Positions 18,500 through 27,465 of a stretch of 64,000 nt of DNA are shown here, piece by piece. The stretch is from NCBI RefSeq assembly GCF_042140245.1, contig NZ_CP159483.1:186001-250000 (forward strand), given 5' to 3'. This DNA is from MH13 sp042140245 (lineage in GTDB: Bacteria; Pseudomonadota; Alphaproteobacteria; Rhizobiales; MH13). The translations under genes were made by a program, and so were the position numbers. Under the pieces are notes generated by a model that saw only the letters and a program-made list of their open reading frames with translations, made no database searches and was not told where the DNA came from. Every line of letters begins with the position of its first letter. The first letter of the stretch is position 1.

Positions 18500-19786
18500 G
18501 TGGGTGCGCATGCTCCAAGCTGGTACGCTGCAAGCCTTCCAGGCGCGCTGAATCGCGTTCGAGAGCCGCTCAGCGGTGATACAGCTTGCGATGTCTGCAT
18601 TGTTGGCGCCGGATTTGCTGGCGTGTCAGCTGCCTATCATCTATCGAAGGCTGGACAGAGAGTCATCCTGCTGGATGCCGAACGCGTGGGCTGGGGCGCA
18701 TCGGGCCGCAATGGGGGGCAGCTTCACCCCGGCTTCCGCCAGGATCTTCAATGGTTTGCCGAAACCATTGGCGAGACCTTCGCCGTCCAAATCCGCGATG
18801 CGGGTGAAGCGGCGCTCAACCACATAGATGCATTGATCGACGAGAGCAGCATTCCTTGTGATCGAACCCACGGGCTCATAACCGCGTGCCGGAAGACGAA
18901 GGATCTCGATGAAGAGGTCGCCTACAACACCTATGCCCATGAACGGTTCGGCGTGGAACCTGCGCAGGTTTTGGATGCTGCCGAAACGCAGACAGCTTTG
19001 GGGACGGGTGGGCATGTTGGCGCCATCCGCGACAGTCAGGGTGGGCATATTCACCCACTGGCCTTCGTCACCGCGCTCGCTGAGGCGGCGGAGAAGGGCG
19101 GCGCGACGATCCATGACGGCACACAGGTGACTGGGCTCGATGCAAGTGATCTGCGCGTCGAGGTTCAAACCAACCGAGGCACTGTACGGGCACAGCATGT
19201 GGTGCTGACCGGCAATGGCTATATGCGCGGCTTGCACAAAGACAGCGATGCGCGCGTTCTGCCAATCACCAACTTCATCGTGGCGACCAAACCCATTGGT
19301 GCTTGGGCAGATGGCGGTATTCTACCCCATGGTGATGCCGCCTCGGATACACGGTTTGTTGTGCGCTACTGGCGACCCACCCCAGATGGGCGACTTCTGT
19401 TCGGCGGTGGAGAAAAGTTCTCCAAAGCCTTCCCAAACGACATTGAGGCCTTCGTTCGCCCGCATCTGGCAGAGGTGTATCCCGATCTGGCCGATGTGGA
19501 GATCGACCACGCCTGGGGCGGCACATTGGCGATCACGCAAAACCGCTTACCGCTCATTCGCCGTTTGGCGCCGCGGGTGACGGTTGCAGCGGGTTTTTCC
19601 GGTCAAGGGGTCATCAACGCGCCGTTTGCCGGCAAGATCGTTGCGGACGCGCTCTCCCACGATCCTGCTTTGCTTGATCTGATGGAACGTTTGCCCTGTC
19701 CGACGTTTCCTGGAGGCACAACTTTGCGAGGCCCCATCCTCTTCTTGGCGATGAGTTACTTCGCACTGATGGATCGTATCGGCTAA
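18500..19786 (+). CDS. puuB: FAD-dependent oxidase (PuuB/OrdL type, gamma-glutamylputrescine oxidoreductase)
   Basis: Probably oxidises gamma-glutamylputrescine to the aldehyde. The 428-residue DAO-family protein has an FAD-binding motif CIVGAGFAGVSAAYHLS (about residues 33-49) and the PuuB-type signature GWGASGRNGGQ. C-terminally it has the substrate/FAD region RLAPRVTVAAGFSGQGV. It starts at a GTG five bases after the aminotransferase stop, so it is the third gene of that unit. The next Puu enzymes (aldehyde dehydrogenase, PuuD hydrolase) are not in the window. Confidence 0.88.
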   Translation: MGAHAPSWYAASLPGALNRVREPLSGDTACDVCIVGAGFAGVSAAYHLSKAGQRVILLDAERVGWGASGRNGGQLHPGFRQDLQWFAETIGETFAVQIRDAGEAALNHIDALIDESSIPCDRTHGLITACRKTKDLDEEVAYNTYAHERFGVEPAQVLDAAETQTALGTGGHVGAIRDSQGGHIHPLAFVTALAEAAEKGGATIHDGTQVTGLDASDLRVEVQTNRGTVRAQHVVLTGNGYMRGLHKDSDARVLPITNFIVATKPIGAWADGGILPHGDAASDTRFVVRYWRPTPDGRLLFGGGEKFSKAFPNDIEAFVRPHLAEVYPDLADVEIDHAWGGTLAITQNRLPLIRRLAPRVTVAAGFSGQGVINAPFAGKIVADALSHDPALLDLMERLPCPTFPGGTTLRGPILFLAMSYFALMDRIG

Positions 19787-19937
19787 TCCCTTTCAGCAGA
19801 CCAACAACAGTATCTTGTGGATGTACAGGGGCAAACGTTTGTTGCTTAGAATTGATGACATCTCGTCAACACTTCTTCAACAAAACGAACGCCAATAAAC
19901 CAGTTGTTAAAGGCAGTGGACTTAACGTCAACTAAGA

Positions 19938-19949
19938 CACGGCGCCGTG
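19938..19949. promoter_or_regulatory. 12-bp perfect palindrome before the GGDEF-EAL gene
   Basis: CACGGCGCCGTG is a perfect palindrome in the 224-bp gap (19787-20010) ahead of the diguanylate cyclase/phosphodiesterase gene. It could be an operator; there is no other support. No clear promoter or terminator was recognised in this gap. Confidence 0.25.
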
Positions 19950-20010
19950 AAAAAGGCGCGAGTGAACCCTGCCAATGTATAGAATGAGATGTTGGAGTTG
20001 ATCGCCAATT

Positions 20011-22254
20011 ATGGTGAGCCATCACGCTAGGGCATCACGTGAGACTGACGATAGCAACGGAGCACTGCATCCGCTTGTGAAGCAACAGCTGCGCGATGCG
20101 ACAGGACCGCAAGGTGCGGTTGATGTGGCACGCCTGCTCTCGGCCGTCAGTGATTGCTATGAGGCCAGCACATCGCTTGCGATGGATGTTCTTCGGCATC
20201 CTTCAACCGACGCGCCAACCGGTCAGCCAGCCAGCCTTTCCATCGACCTCTTGGACGGTTTGAGCGATGGCGTCGTGCTTTTGGATGCTGACGGCCTTGT
20301 GCGCGCTATCAACTCCACAGCCGGTGGGATGCTTGGACTGGATGTTGATCGACCACGCCATAGCCTGATTGGCAAACCGTTGCAGGCCTGCCTTGGCCAG
20401 ATGGAGCCTGGCAACGACTCCATCAGTGAGAGTGCACTTAAGGACTTCATCGCCAATCCGTCCATAGAACAGCAAGACGTCCATTTTTCAGCCCATATGC
20501 CAGGTCGCGGTGGGGTTCTGCTTGATGTGCGTTGCCTCGACGATGGTGGCTGGATGCTAATCCTTTGCGAGGCGAGCGACCTCTGCGAACAAGGCCGCCT
20601 TTTGCGGATCGCTGAAGAGGAATATCGAAGCCTCTTCAACAACGCGGTTATTGGCATCTATCGCTCCAGCTTTGATGGCAAACAGTTGCGCGCCAACCCT
20701 GTGCTGGTTCAGCTTAACGGCTATGACAGCGAGGAGGAGATGCTTCCTGCTGTCAACAACATCGCTGCTGAATGGTATGTCGACCCAACTCGCAGGGAAG
20801 ACTTTCAGCGCGAACTGGCAGCCCATGGGCGTGTGACTGATTTCGTTTCTGAGATTTATCGCCACAAAACGCGCGAGCGCATTTGGATTTCCGAAAATGC
20901 CTGGATCGTCTACGACCCGTCCGGCACCCCACTGTTCTATGAAGGCACCGTGGTGGATGCGACCGACAGGGTTGCCGCCGAAGAAGAGATCAACCACCTC
21001 GCCCACCATGACCATCTGACCGGTCTTCCCAATCGTTTCATGCTGTTGAAGCAGCTACGCGAGGCTCTGCTGCGCCCGCACACAGCATCAAGTGTCGCGG
21101 TGCACTGCCTGGACCTTGATCACTTTAAGGATGTCAATGACACGCTTGGCCACGAAGCCGGCGACCGACTGTTGATCGAAGTGGGCAAGCGTCTGCGCGC
21201 TTCGATCAAAGCGGGTGACATTTTGGCCCGTTTTGGCGGTGATGAGTTCACAATCTTGCAGTATGGGGTGCGGCAAAGCTCCGATATCGTGGCACTGGCA
21301 AGCCGCATTGTTGCGACTTTGAACCAGCCATTCTTGATCGGTGAGAACCAGGTGAAGGTGGGCGTGAGCGTCGGCGTTGCCGCCTACAACGGACAAGAGC
21401 CAGCGGGCATGCTTCGCGATGCCGATGTGGCGCTCTACGAGGCGAAGAAAAGCGGCCGGCGAACCTACGCCATTTACACCAGCGCCATGGGTGAGGCGCT
21501 GCAAGAACGGCGCGCCCTGGAAGACGATCTACGTAGCGCTATCGAAACCGGGGCTTTTGAGCTGCACCTTCAACCGGTGGTGGATGGTGAAACGGGCGAA
21601 CCGATGGTCTATGAGGCGCTGCTGCGTTGGGATCACCCCACACGCGGCAAGGTTTCACCGGCTCGATTCGTGCCGCTGGCTGAGGAGTCCAGCCTGATGG
21701 TTGGGCTTGGGGACTGGGTGCTGCACAAAACCGTGGAAGCGGCCGCCTATCTGCCTCCTGGTATGCGCATCGCCATGAATTTGTCGCCATTGCAATTGCG
21801 CGACTGCGGATTTGTCGAGCGCGTCCAAGCAGCGATGGATCGCTTCGATATCAAGCCCGATCAATTGGAACTGGAAATCACCGAAACGGTGATCATGTCG
21901 GATGATCAACGCACGCTTGAGGCGCTCAACGCGTTACGCGACATGGGGTTGCGGCTCGCGCTTGATGACTTTGGTACCGGACATGCCAGCCTGAGCTATT
22001 TGCAACGTTTCCGGTTTGACAAGATCAAGATCGACCAATCGTTCGTTCAACGCATGGTCGATGATCCGATCAGCGCCGCTGTGGTGCGTGCGGTGACCTC
22101 ACTTGGTATCGATCTTGGCGCAGCAGTTGTTGCAGAAGGTGTTGAAACCAACGAACAACGCGATGCGCTTAAGCGCGAAGGCTGCAATCTGTTTCAAGGC
22201 TATCTGTTCGGTCACCCACAACGCTGGGAAGCGATGCTAGGCGTGCCGCACTGA
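20011..22254 (+). CDS. PAS-GGDEF-EAL cyclic-di-GMP turnover protein
   Basis: 747 residues, soluble, no membrane segment. An N-terminal PAS-like region (about 75-190) is followed by a clearer PAS domain (about 205-325). A GGDEF domain (DHLTGLPNR, then intact RFGGDEF) and an EAL domain (YEALLRW, LEITET, DDFGTGHASL, KIDQSF, VAEGVET) complete it. Both catalytic sites look intact, so it may synthesise and degrade c-di-GMP under PAS control. The inhibitory-site position reads KxxD instead of RxxD, so product feedback may be weak. It is monocistronic, with a tRNA gene downstream on the other strand. Confidence 0.93.
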   Translation: MVSHHARASRETDDSNGALHPLVKQQLRDATGPQGAVDVARLLSAVSDCYEASTSLAMDVLRHPSTDAPTGQPASLSIDLLDGLSDGVVLLDADGLVRAINSTAGGMLGLDVDRPRHSLIGKPLQACLGQMEPGNDSISESALKDFIANPSIEQQDVHFSAHMPGRGGVLLDVRCLDDGGWMLILCEASDLCEQGRLLRIAEEEYRSLFNNAVIGIYRSSFDGKQLRANPVLVQLNGYDSEEEMLPAVNNIAAEWYVDPTRREDFQRELAAHGRVTDFVSEIYRHKTRERIWISENAWIVYDPSGTPLFYEGTVVDATDRVAAEEEINHLAHHDHLTGLPNRFMLLKQLREALLRPHTASSVAVHCLDLDHFKDVNDTLGHEAGDRLLIEVGKRLRASIKAGDILARFGGDEFTILQYGVRQSSDIVALASRIVATLNQPFLIGENQVKVGVSVGVAAYNGQEPAGMLRDADVALYEAKKSGRRTYAIYTSAMGEALQERRALEDDLRSAIETGAFELHLQPVVDGETGEPMVYEALLRWDHPTRGKVSPARFVPLAEESSLMVGLGDWVLHKTVEAAAYLPPGMRIAMNLSPLQLRDCGFVERVQAAMDRFDIKPDQLELEITETVIMSDDQRTLEALNALRDMGLRLALDDFGTGHASLSYLQRFRFDKIKIDQSFVQRMVDDPISAAVVRAVTSLGIDLGAAVVAEGVETNEQRDALKREGCNLFQGYLFGHPQRWEAMLGVPH

Positions 22255-22379
22255 TGCGCTAAGCTGATTGAAAAAGACGGCGCGCATCGATGAGGAGGCT
22301 TTGAACGCGGAAGGATCGTTCTCGGCATTTGCTCCGCAAACACCTGAGGCTCGTTCGACCAATTGCAAATGAATGGCTG

Positions 22380-22456
22380 TGGCGCACCGGGGAAGATTCG
22401 AACTCCCGACCCCCAGATTCGTAGTCTGGTGCTCTATCCAGCTGAGCTACCGGTGC
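22380..22456 (-). tRNA. tRNA-Arg (ACG)
   Basis: Full cloverleaf on the minus strand, 77 nt including an encoded CCA. The acceptor GCACCGG pairs with CCGGTGC. The anticodon arm CCAGA-CTACGAA-TCTGG gives anticodon ACG, and the T-arm contains GTTCGAATC. It sits between the GGDEF-EAL gene and a sensor kinase. No integrase lies next to it. Confidence 0.97.
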
Positions 22457-22554
22457 ATCACTTGAGGATCGCGCCGTATCGCGCTGATCACCTTCAAGGC
22501 GCGCACGCTTAGCCCACCGCTCACGCAATTGCAAGGCGCGATTGGCAGCCTTCT

Positions 22555-24054
22555 TCACGTGCCATCATCAACCCGCGCGTCGGGCAAGGTTATGGTGAAA
22601 ACGGCACCTGAACTTTCCTCCGTTTCGCTCGGATCAACCAGTGTGATTGTGCCGCCATCTGCCTCAGCCAGCTCCTTGGCGATGGCAAGGCCAAGACCCG
22701 TCGAACCGCGGCGACCGGCATCGCCATGAAAGGGCTGGAACAGTTTCTCGCGCACAGCCTCAGGGATCCCTGGTCCTGTGTCAGCAACGGTGATTGTCAA
22801 TGTCTCGCCCATAAAGGCAGCACTCACCGAAAGCCGAAGCTGAGTTTCTGTTTCTCCCACCGCTTCCAGCGCATGGCGGCCATTGCGCATGAGGTTAAGG
22901 AGAATACGGAACAGGTTCTCCTGACCCACACGCGTTGCAAGCGAGGCATCAACGTCGTTCGAGAAAGCCAATGTGCGATGATTGGTAAGACCGGCAAATT
23001 CGGCTGCCTCATCAACTAGATTGGCCAACGTGAAGGTCGAGCGCTCCGGAGCCTCCTCGCGCACCTGACCGTAAGCCAGCGTTGCCTCGCAAAAGGAAAC
23101 GGCCCGGTCGATGGCGCGGACAATTTTTGGTGCCACGCGCTGCACATGCGGGTCAGCGATCATATCAAGGCGCTCAGAGAGCAGATGGGCGCTGGACAAG
23201 AGGTTACGTAGGTCATGATTGATCTTCGAAACCGCCAGCCCAACATCGGCAAGCCGACGCCGTTCGGTGAGCATGGTGCGCACGTCCGATTGCATGGCCG
23301 CCAAGCGCACTTCAGCGTTGCCCAGCTCGTCACGCCGGTTGGAGGGTGAGATCATGGCATCAGGGTCTTCCGGCGCATCGGCAAAGGTTGCCATCGCCTC
23401 ATCAAGGCGCCGCAGTGGTTTGACGAAAAGCGCATTGAGGCTGAGATAGACCAGCCCCGCCGTGATCAAGGAGATGACGATGGAGAGCATGATGATGTTG
23501 CGCGAGAAATCGAGCATCGCATCGCGCAGATAATACTCTTCGACCACCACCTCGACATAGCGCCCGGTGGCCGGCTCTGGCCCGCCATGAATGCGCAGAA
23601 CATTATCCCCACCGGCCAGCGTTTCAAACGCTTCCCAGATTGACCGCAAAGGGTTGCTGGTGGTCACATCCACATCGATGGCCATGTTGGCGACCAGGCT
23701 GCCGTCGATCCCGGCGCGTTGCGCCAGCACCTGCCGACCGGTGCGAGTGACCAACACCAGTTCGTGGGCTTCCAGCGTTTCCAGCAGCACCTGCTGCATC
23801 ATTGCATCGCCGGTTTCGGCACCAAATCCATAACCAAACGCCACCGGATCGAGCGCCGCTACAGCCAACTCAGCATCGGCAAGACGATCCTGGAGCCAAG
23901 TGTTTCGGAAGTTGGCAATGGAGGGCACAAAAATCAGTACCTCGGCGAGCATGACGAACAGGATCGTCAAAACGAGGAGCTTGGCTGAAAGCCCCGCGCC
24001 CTTGCGGGTGCGGGTCTGTTTGATGGGCGTAACGGTGGTGCCTGGGTCGCGCAT
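22555..24054 (-). CDS. Membrane-bound sensor histidine kinase with HAMP domain
   Basis: 499 residues. A first membrane segment (LLVLTILFVMLAEVLIFVP) begins near residue 26. A periplasmic sensor region of about 125 residues and a second membrane segment follow. HAMP comes next, then a kinase core with H-box KINHDLRNLLSSAHLLSERL, N-box NLMRNGRHALE, and ATP motifs DTGPGIP and GSTGLGLAIA. HDLRN instead of HELRT marks a subgroup common in alphaproteobacteria. No response regulator is adjacent, so it is an orphan kinase here. It lies 17 bp downstream of the flavin disulfide reductase gene and may be cotranscribed with it. Confidence 0.9.
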   Translation of the reverse strand: MRDPGTTVTPIKQTRTRKGAGLSAKLLVLTILFVMLAEVLIFVPSIANFRNTWLQDRLADAELAVAALDPVAFGYGFGAETGDAMMQQVLLETLEAHELVLVTRTGRQVLAQRAGIDGSLVANMAIDVDVTTSNPLRSIWEAFETLAGGDNVLRIHGGPEPATGRYVEVVVEEYYLRDAMLDFSRNIIMLSIVISLITAGLVYLSLNALFVKPLRRLDEAMATFADAPEDPDAMISPSNRRDELGNAEVRLAAMQSDVRTMLTERRRLADVGLAVSKINHDLRNLLSSAHLLSERLDMIADPHVQRVAPKIVRAIDRAVSFCEATLAYGQVREEAPERSTFTLANLVDEAAEFAGLTNHRTLAFSNDVDASLATRVGQENLFRILLNLMRNGRHALEAVGETETQLRLSVSAAFMGETLTITVADTGPGIPEAVREKLFQPFHGDAGRRGSTGLGLAIAKELAEADGGTITLVDPSETEESSGAVFTITLPDARVDDGT

Positions 24055-24071
24055 GATGGGTACTATGCAGC

Positions 24072-25577
24072 CTATCCGAAGCGCTGCAAGAAGGTGATCA
24101 CCTTGCGCAGGGTCGGGTTCTCTGTTGCACCCTTGTAGTACTCCACCGCTGCCCGGCGTCCGACCTCTGACAAGGTGGGATAAGCGGCCACCCAGGAGGT
24201 GATGTCGGAGATCTTCATGCCTTTGGCAATGGCAAGACCCCAGAGCGCAATGATTTCACCGGCTTTTGGTCCAACGATCACTGCACCGAGAATTTTCCCG
24301 CGCTTGGTGGTGAACACTTTGATGAAGCCTTCTGTCGTGCGTTCGGCAATCGCTCGATCATTTTCGTGGAAAGCCCAACGCAGAACACGCAGTCCCGGCA
24401 TCCCCTTCAGCTCTTCCTCGGTCGCGCCAACGGAAGCCACTTCAGGGTCGGTGTAGGTCGTCTTCGGTAATATGGTGGCGTTCTGTTTGATTGGCAGGCG
24501 GAAGAGGATGTTCCGGGCGATAAGCGCGCCGTGATAGCCAGCCACATGGGTGAACTGAAGACCACCAGCCACATCGCCTATAGCGTAGACTTTCTTGTTG
24601 GTGGTGCGCATGCCCGCATCCACTTTGATGCCGCGACGGTCATAGTCAATGCCAGCCTTCTCAAGATCGAGGCCTTCAACATTCACCGCACGTCCAGCCG
24701 CGACCATGATGTGCGAGCCATTGATGGTTTGCGTTTCTTTGCTGTCACCCTCGCCAACCTCAATGGTGACGGCAACGCCATCGCCGTCCTTGGCAACACC
24801 CGTCACCATGGCATGCTCGTGGATAGCAACACCCTCACCTTCCAGTGTGGATTTCACCAGCTCGGCCGCCTCACGATCCTCTCGGCCAAGGACTTTGAAG
24901 CCTTCCAGTACGGTCACCTTAGCGCCGAGCCTGTTGTGGGCCTGCGCCAATTCTAGGCCGATGGGGCCCGCGCCAACGATGATGAGATGCTCGGGCAGTT
25001 CCTTACGGTCGAAGATCACTTCGTTGGTAAGGTAAGGCACGGTATCAAGACCGGGGATCGGCGGCACAGCAGGCCGTGACCCGGTGGCAATCACCACGCG
25101 GCGTGCTTTGACGGTTGTGTTGCCAACTTGAACGGTTTGCGGACCGGTGAAACGGGCTTCACCACCCAGCACCGTGACACCCAGGCCCTCGTAGCGTTCA
25201 ACGGAGTCCACTGGTGCAATGGTGCCAATCACGTCTTTGATGTGGTCGTGGACGGTGGAGAAATCGACATCGAACGGCGCGCCCTTTTTGCCCTTCGCAT
25301 GGATGCCGAACTTCGGCCCCTCCATGATGGCATGGGCGTGCTTGGCGGCAGCCAAGATGGCCTTTGAGGGTACACAGCCAACGTTCAGGCAATCGCCACC
25401 CATCTTGTGCTTTTCAATCAACACGACCGGCACGCCAAAGCTTGCCATCACAGCAGCGGTTGTCAGCCCACCAGAGCCGCCTCCGATGACAACAACATCG
25501 GGGGTCAGCGTTTGCGGAGCATCACCCGGCGGCGCGGGTTCGAGCGAGGGAGCGTTTTGGGGGGCAGAACTGGACAT
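24072..25577 (-). CDS. FAD-dependent pyridine nucleotide-disulfide oxidoreductase (MerA/LpdA-like)
   Basis: 501 residues with FAD motif VVVIGGGSGGLTTAAV and the redox-active pair GGDCLNVGCVPSK. It also has NAD-binding GAGPIGLELAQ and a second FAD motif YAIGDVAGG. The C-terminal catalytic motif reads AYPTLSE, with Tyr466 where dihydrolipoamide dehydrogenases have His (HPTLSE); the Glu is kept. An LpdA or canonical mercuric reductase role is therefore doubtful, and no heavy-metal N-terminal domain is present. It follows a TVP38-family membrane protein gene by 66 bp. The pair is recurrent in proteobacteria and sometimes fused, but its substrate is not known to me. AAGGA precedes the ATG. Confidence 0.88.
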   Translation of the reverse strand: MSSSAPQNAPSLEPAPPGDAPQTLTPDVVVIGGGSGGLTTAAVMASFGVPVVLIEKHKMGGDCLNVGCVPSKAILAAAKHAHAIMEGPKFGIHAKGKKGAPFDVDFSTVHDHIKDVIGTIAPVDSVERYEGLGVTVLGGEARFTGPQTVQVGNTTVKARRVVIATGSRPAVPPIPGLDTVPYLTNEVIFDRKELPEHLIIVGAGPIGLELAQAHNRLGAKVTVLEGFKVLGREDREAAELVKSTLEGEGVAIHEHAMVTGVAKDGDGVAVTIEVGEGDSKETQTINGSHIMVAAGRAVNVEGLDLEKAGIDYDRRGIKVDAGMRTTNKKVYAIGDVAGGLQFTHVAGYHGALIARNILFRLPIKQNATILPKTTYTDPEVASVGATEEELKGMPGLRVLRWAFHENDRAIAERTTEGFIKVFTTKRGKILGAVIVGPKAGEIIALWGLAIAKGMKISDITSWVAAYPTLSEVGRRAAVEYYKGATENPTLRKVITFLQRFG

Positions 25578-25643
25578 GGTGGTTCCTTCGGGCAGCCTCT
25601 TAGGACTACCCCGTTTGGGCGTGAATGGCGATGGAAAGTACGC

Positions 25644-26468
25644 TTAGGCGGCTTTGTTCACACGGCGTGCGCGAATGGCTTTCATCACTGGTGGAATAAG
25701 GGCAACGGCACCAAGTGCAGCAAAGGCAATGATGATCTCCGTTGTGACCAACGAGGCAAGGTCAATGGAGCAGGTGCCAGCGGCAGCGCAACCGGGGTTC
25801 GCAGCTTCCTGGGCCATGATCACACTATCAAGGCCGGAGCCGACAAACGCATAGGCAAATGTCCCTGGCGCGATACCAAAGAAGGTTGCCAGGACGTATG
25901 AGCGCAGCGGCAAGTTCGCCAGCGCAGGCGCAATGTTGACCAAAGTGAAGGGAAAGATCGGCGTTAAGCGCAGGAAAAGCAGATAGTTGAAACCGTCTTT
26001 CTTGAAACCTTCCAGAAGCTTTTTCAGTGTCGGTCCGGCCTTTTCGGCAATCGCCTGACCAAAGGCGGTACGTGCCGCCATGAACAGAGCTGTCGCTCCG
26101 ACGGTCGCGGCGACCACAACGGTAAGGCCACCGAAGAACCAACCGAAAAGGAAGCCGGCCGCTATGGTCAAAAGGCTGGCTGCTGGAAAGCTCAAAGCAA
26201 CCGCAAGGGCATAGAGCACGCCGAACCCAACAACTGACAGCAGCAAGTTGTCATTGATGAAACCGGCCAACATCTCGCGCTGCTGGATAAGGCCGGACAG
26301 GCTGAGATGGTCGTCCAAACCAAAGGCGAAAGCGGCAGCCATTGCCGCTGCGATGACGACCAGCGGTCCAAAGCGTTTGAGCAAGCTGACAAAAGGCGAA
26401 GACGCCTTCGGGGTTTGGGGGGTAGGTTGACCTGTCATTACAGCGTCCTGTGCAGATGGCGGGGCCAT
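25644..26468 (-). CDS. TVP38/TMEM64 (DedA-like SNARE-associated) membrane protein
   Basis: 274 residues with about five to six hydrophobic segments. It has the core features of the family: a glycine-rich FPAASLLTIAAGFLFG re-entrant segment and a FLRLTPIFPFTLVNIAPAL motif. These proteins are thought to act in membrane lipid or solute handling. The ATG at 26468 is chosen because AAAGGA precedes it; a longer version starting about 39 codons upstream lacks support. It forms a two- or three-gene unit with the flavin reductase and possibly the sensor kinase. Confidence 0.88.
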   Translation of the reverse strand: MAPPSAQDAVMTGQPTPQTPKASSPFVSLLKRFGPLVVIAAAMAAAFAFGLDDHLSLSGLIQQREMLAGFINDNLLLSVVGFGVLYALAVALSFPAASLLTIAAGFLFGWFFGGLTVVVAATVGATALFMAARTAFGQAIAEKAGPTLKKLLEGFKKDGFNYLLFLRLTPIFPFTLVNIAPALANLPLRSYVLATFFGIAPGTFAYAFVGSGLDSVIMAQEAANPGCAAAGTCSIDLASLVTTEIIIAFAALGAVALIPPVMKAIRARRVNKAA

Positions 26469-26717
26469 GATGATGTTTCCTTTGAACGGCCCTTTTGGGT
26501 CAGGGCATGAGGGGATCGCGTTGGTGCGTTGAAGGGGCACATAGCAGCGCAACCTTTCCAAATCATCGGCCTCGCGCATGATCACACGGCCTTGTGAACG
26601 CCCGTTATACTGGGCAATTGCGGCGTGATGCGGCGTGAGTTCACCGCGAGCTTGGCGCGAGGTTGCCTGTTGTGCTCATTTCATGGCGGCAACCAACGTC
26701 ATTATGCGCCCTATCAA

Positions 26718-26747
26718 TTGACTTTTCCTCAAAGCCGCCCGTATAAG
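26718..26747 (+). promoter_or_regulatory. Sigma-70-type promoter of rpmH-rnpA
   Basis: TTGACT and TATAAG are separated by 18 bp, about 125 bp before the rpmH start. Both are near-consensus for housekeeping promoters. The long leader that follows has no other recognised feature. The 400 bp from 26469 to 26870 contain no gene that I can support. Confidence 0.65.
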
Positions 26748-26870
26748 CGCGGCTTGTTCTGGTGCTTGCGGCTCTGGCCTTACGAACGCACGCCAGCACT
26801 TCAGCAATTTTAGAAGCTTCTTGGCGCATGCTGATGCGGGCGCTGATGCTCAACGTGAAGAGTTCGACCG

Positions 26871-27005
26871 ATGAAACGTACCTATCAACCTTCCAAACTC
26901 GTGCGCAAACGCCGTCACGGTTTCCGTGCGCGCTTGGCGACCAAAGGTGGTCGTAAGGTTTTGGCAGCACGCCGTTCTCGCGGCCGTAAGCGCTTGAGCG
27001 CTTAA
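26871..27005 (+). CDS. rpmH: 50S ribosomal protein L34
   Basis: A 44-residue basic protein with the typical start KRTYQPSKLVRKRRHGF and end RGRKRLSA. L34 is a small component of the large ribosomal subunit. The position directly before rnpA and yidC is the standard bacterial order around rpmH. The start is the ATG at 26871. Confidence 0.98.
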   Translation: MKRTYQPSKLVRKRRHGFRARLATKGGRKVLAARRSRGRKRLSA

Positions 27006-27031
27006 ACAATAGTCTGGGTGGGTGGTGACAT

Positions 27032-27430
27032 ATGCATGGCATCACCGCGACCAGCTTGGTGTTTCCAGGAACGGCAGGGCGCGATCGGGAAACGACGTTG
27101 CTCAAGCTGAACCGGCGCAGTGACTATCTTGCCGCCAAACGCGGAAAACGGGCGCATTGTGCGCCCTTTGTGCTTCAAGCGAGACATCGCGACGATACGC
27201 ATCCCCCTCGTGTTGGCATCACCGTCACGCGCAAAGTGGGTAATGCTGTGGTGAGAAACCGCATCAAACGACGTCTGAAAAGTGCTATAACTTCGCCAGC
27301 GGGTCTAGGTTTTCAGGCCGGATATGATTATGTCCTCATCGCACGGGCGCGCGCAGAGAGCGCGCCGTTTGACGCATTGACGAGCGCCCTTCAAAGCGGG
27401 CTGAACAAGGTCCACGCACGCGCAGCCTAA
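27032..27430 (+). CDS. rnpA: Ribonuclease P protein component
   Basis: Protein subunit of RNase P, which matures tRNA 5' ends with the RNA subunit. The 132-residue protein has the family motif RVGITVTRKVGNAVVRNRIKRR at about residues 60-82, with the conserved RNR helix. It begins at an ATG 26 bp after rpmH; the first 20 residues are less conserved, so a slightly later start is possible. It is cotranscribed with rpmH and yidC. Confidence 0.96.
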   Translation: MHGITATSLVFPGTAGRDRETTLLKLNRRSDYLAAKRGKRAHCAPFVLQARHRDDTHPPRVGITVTRKVGNAVVRNRIKRRLKSAITSPAGLGFQAGYDYVLIARARAESAPFDALTSALQSGLNKVHARAA

Positions 27431-27465
27431 GCGCGGCCAACACAGCAGATAACGCCGGGTAGTCC

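Noticed and set aside
22380..22456. tRNA-Arg as attachment site of the island
   Set aside because: No recombinase is adjacent; the only one is about 28 kb away and no tRNA 3'-end repeat was found near it.
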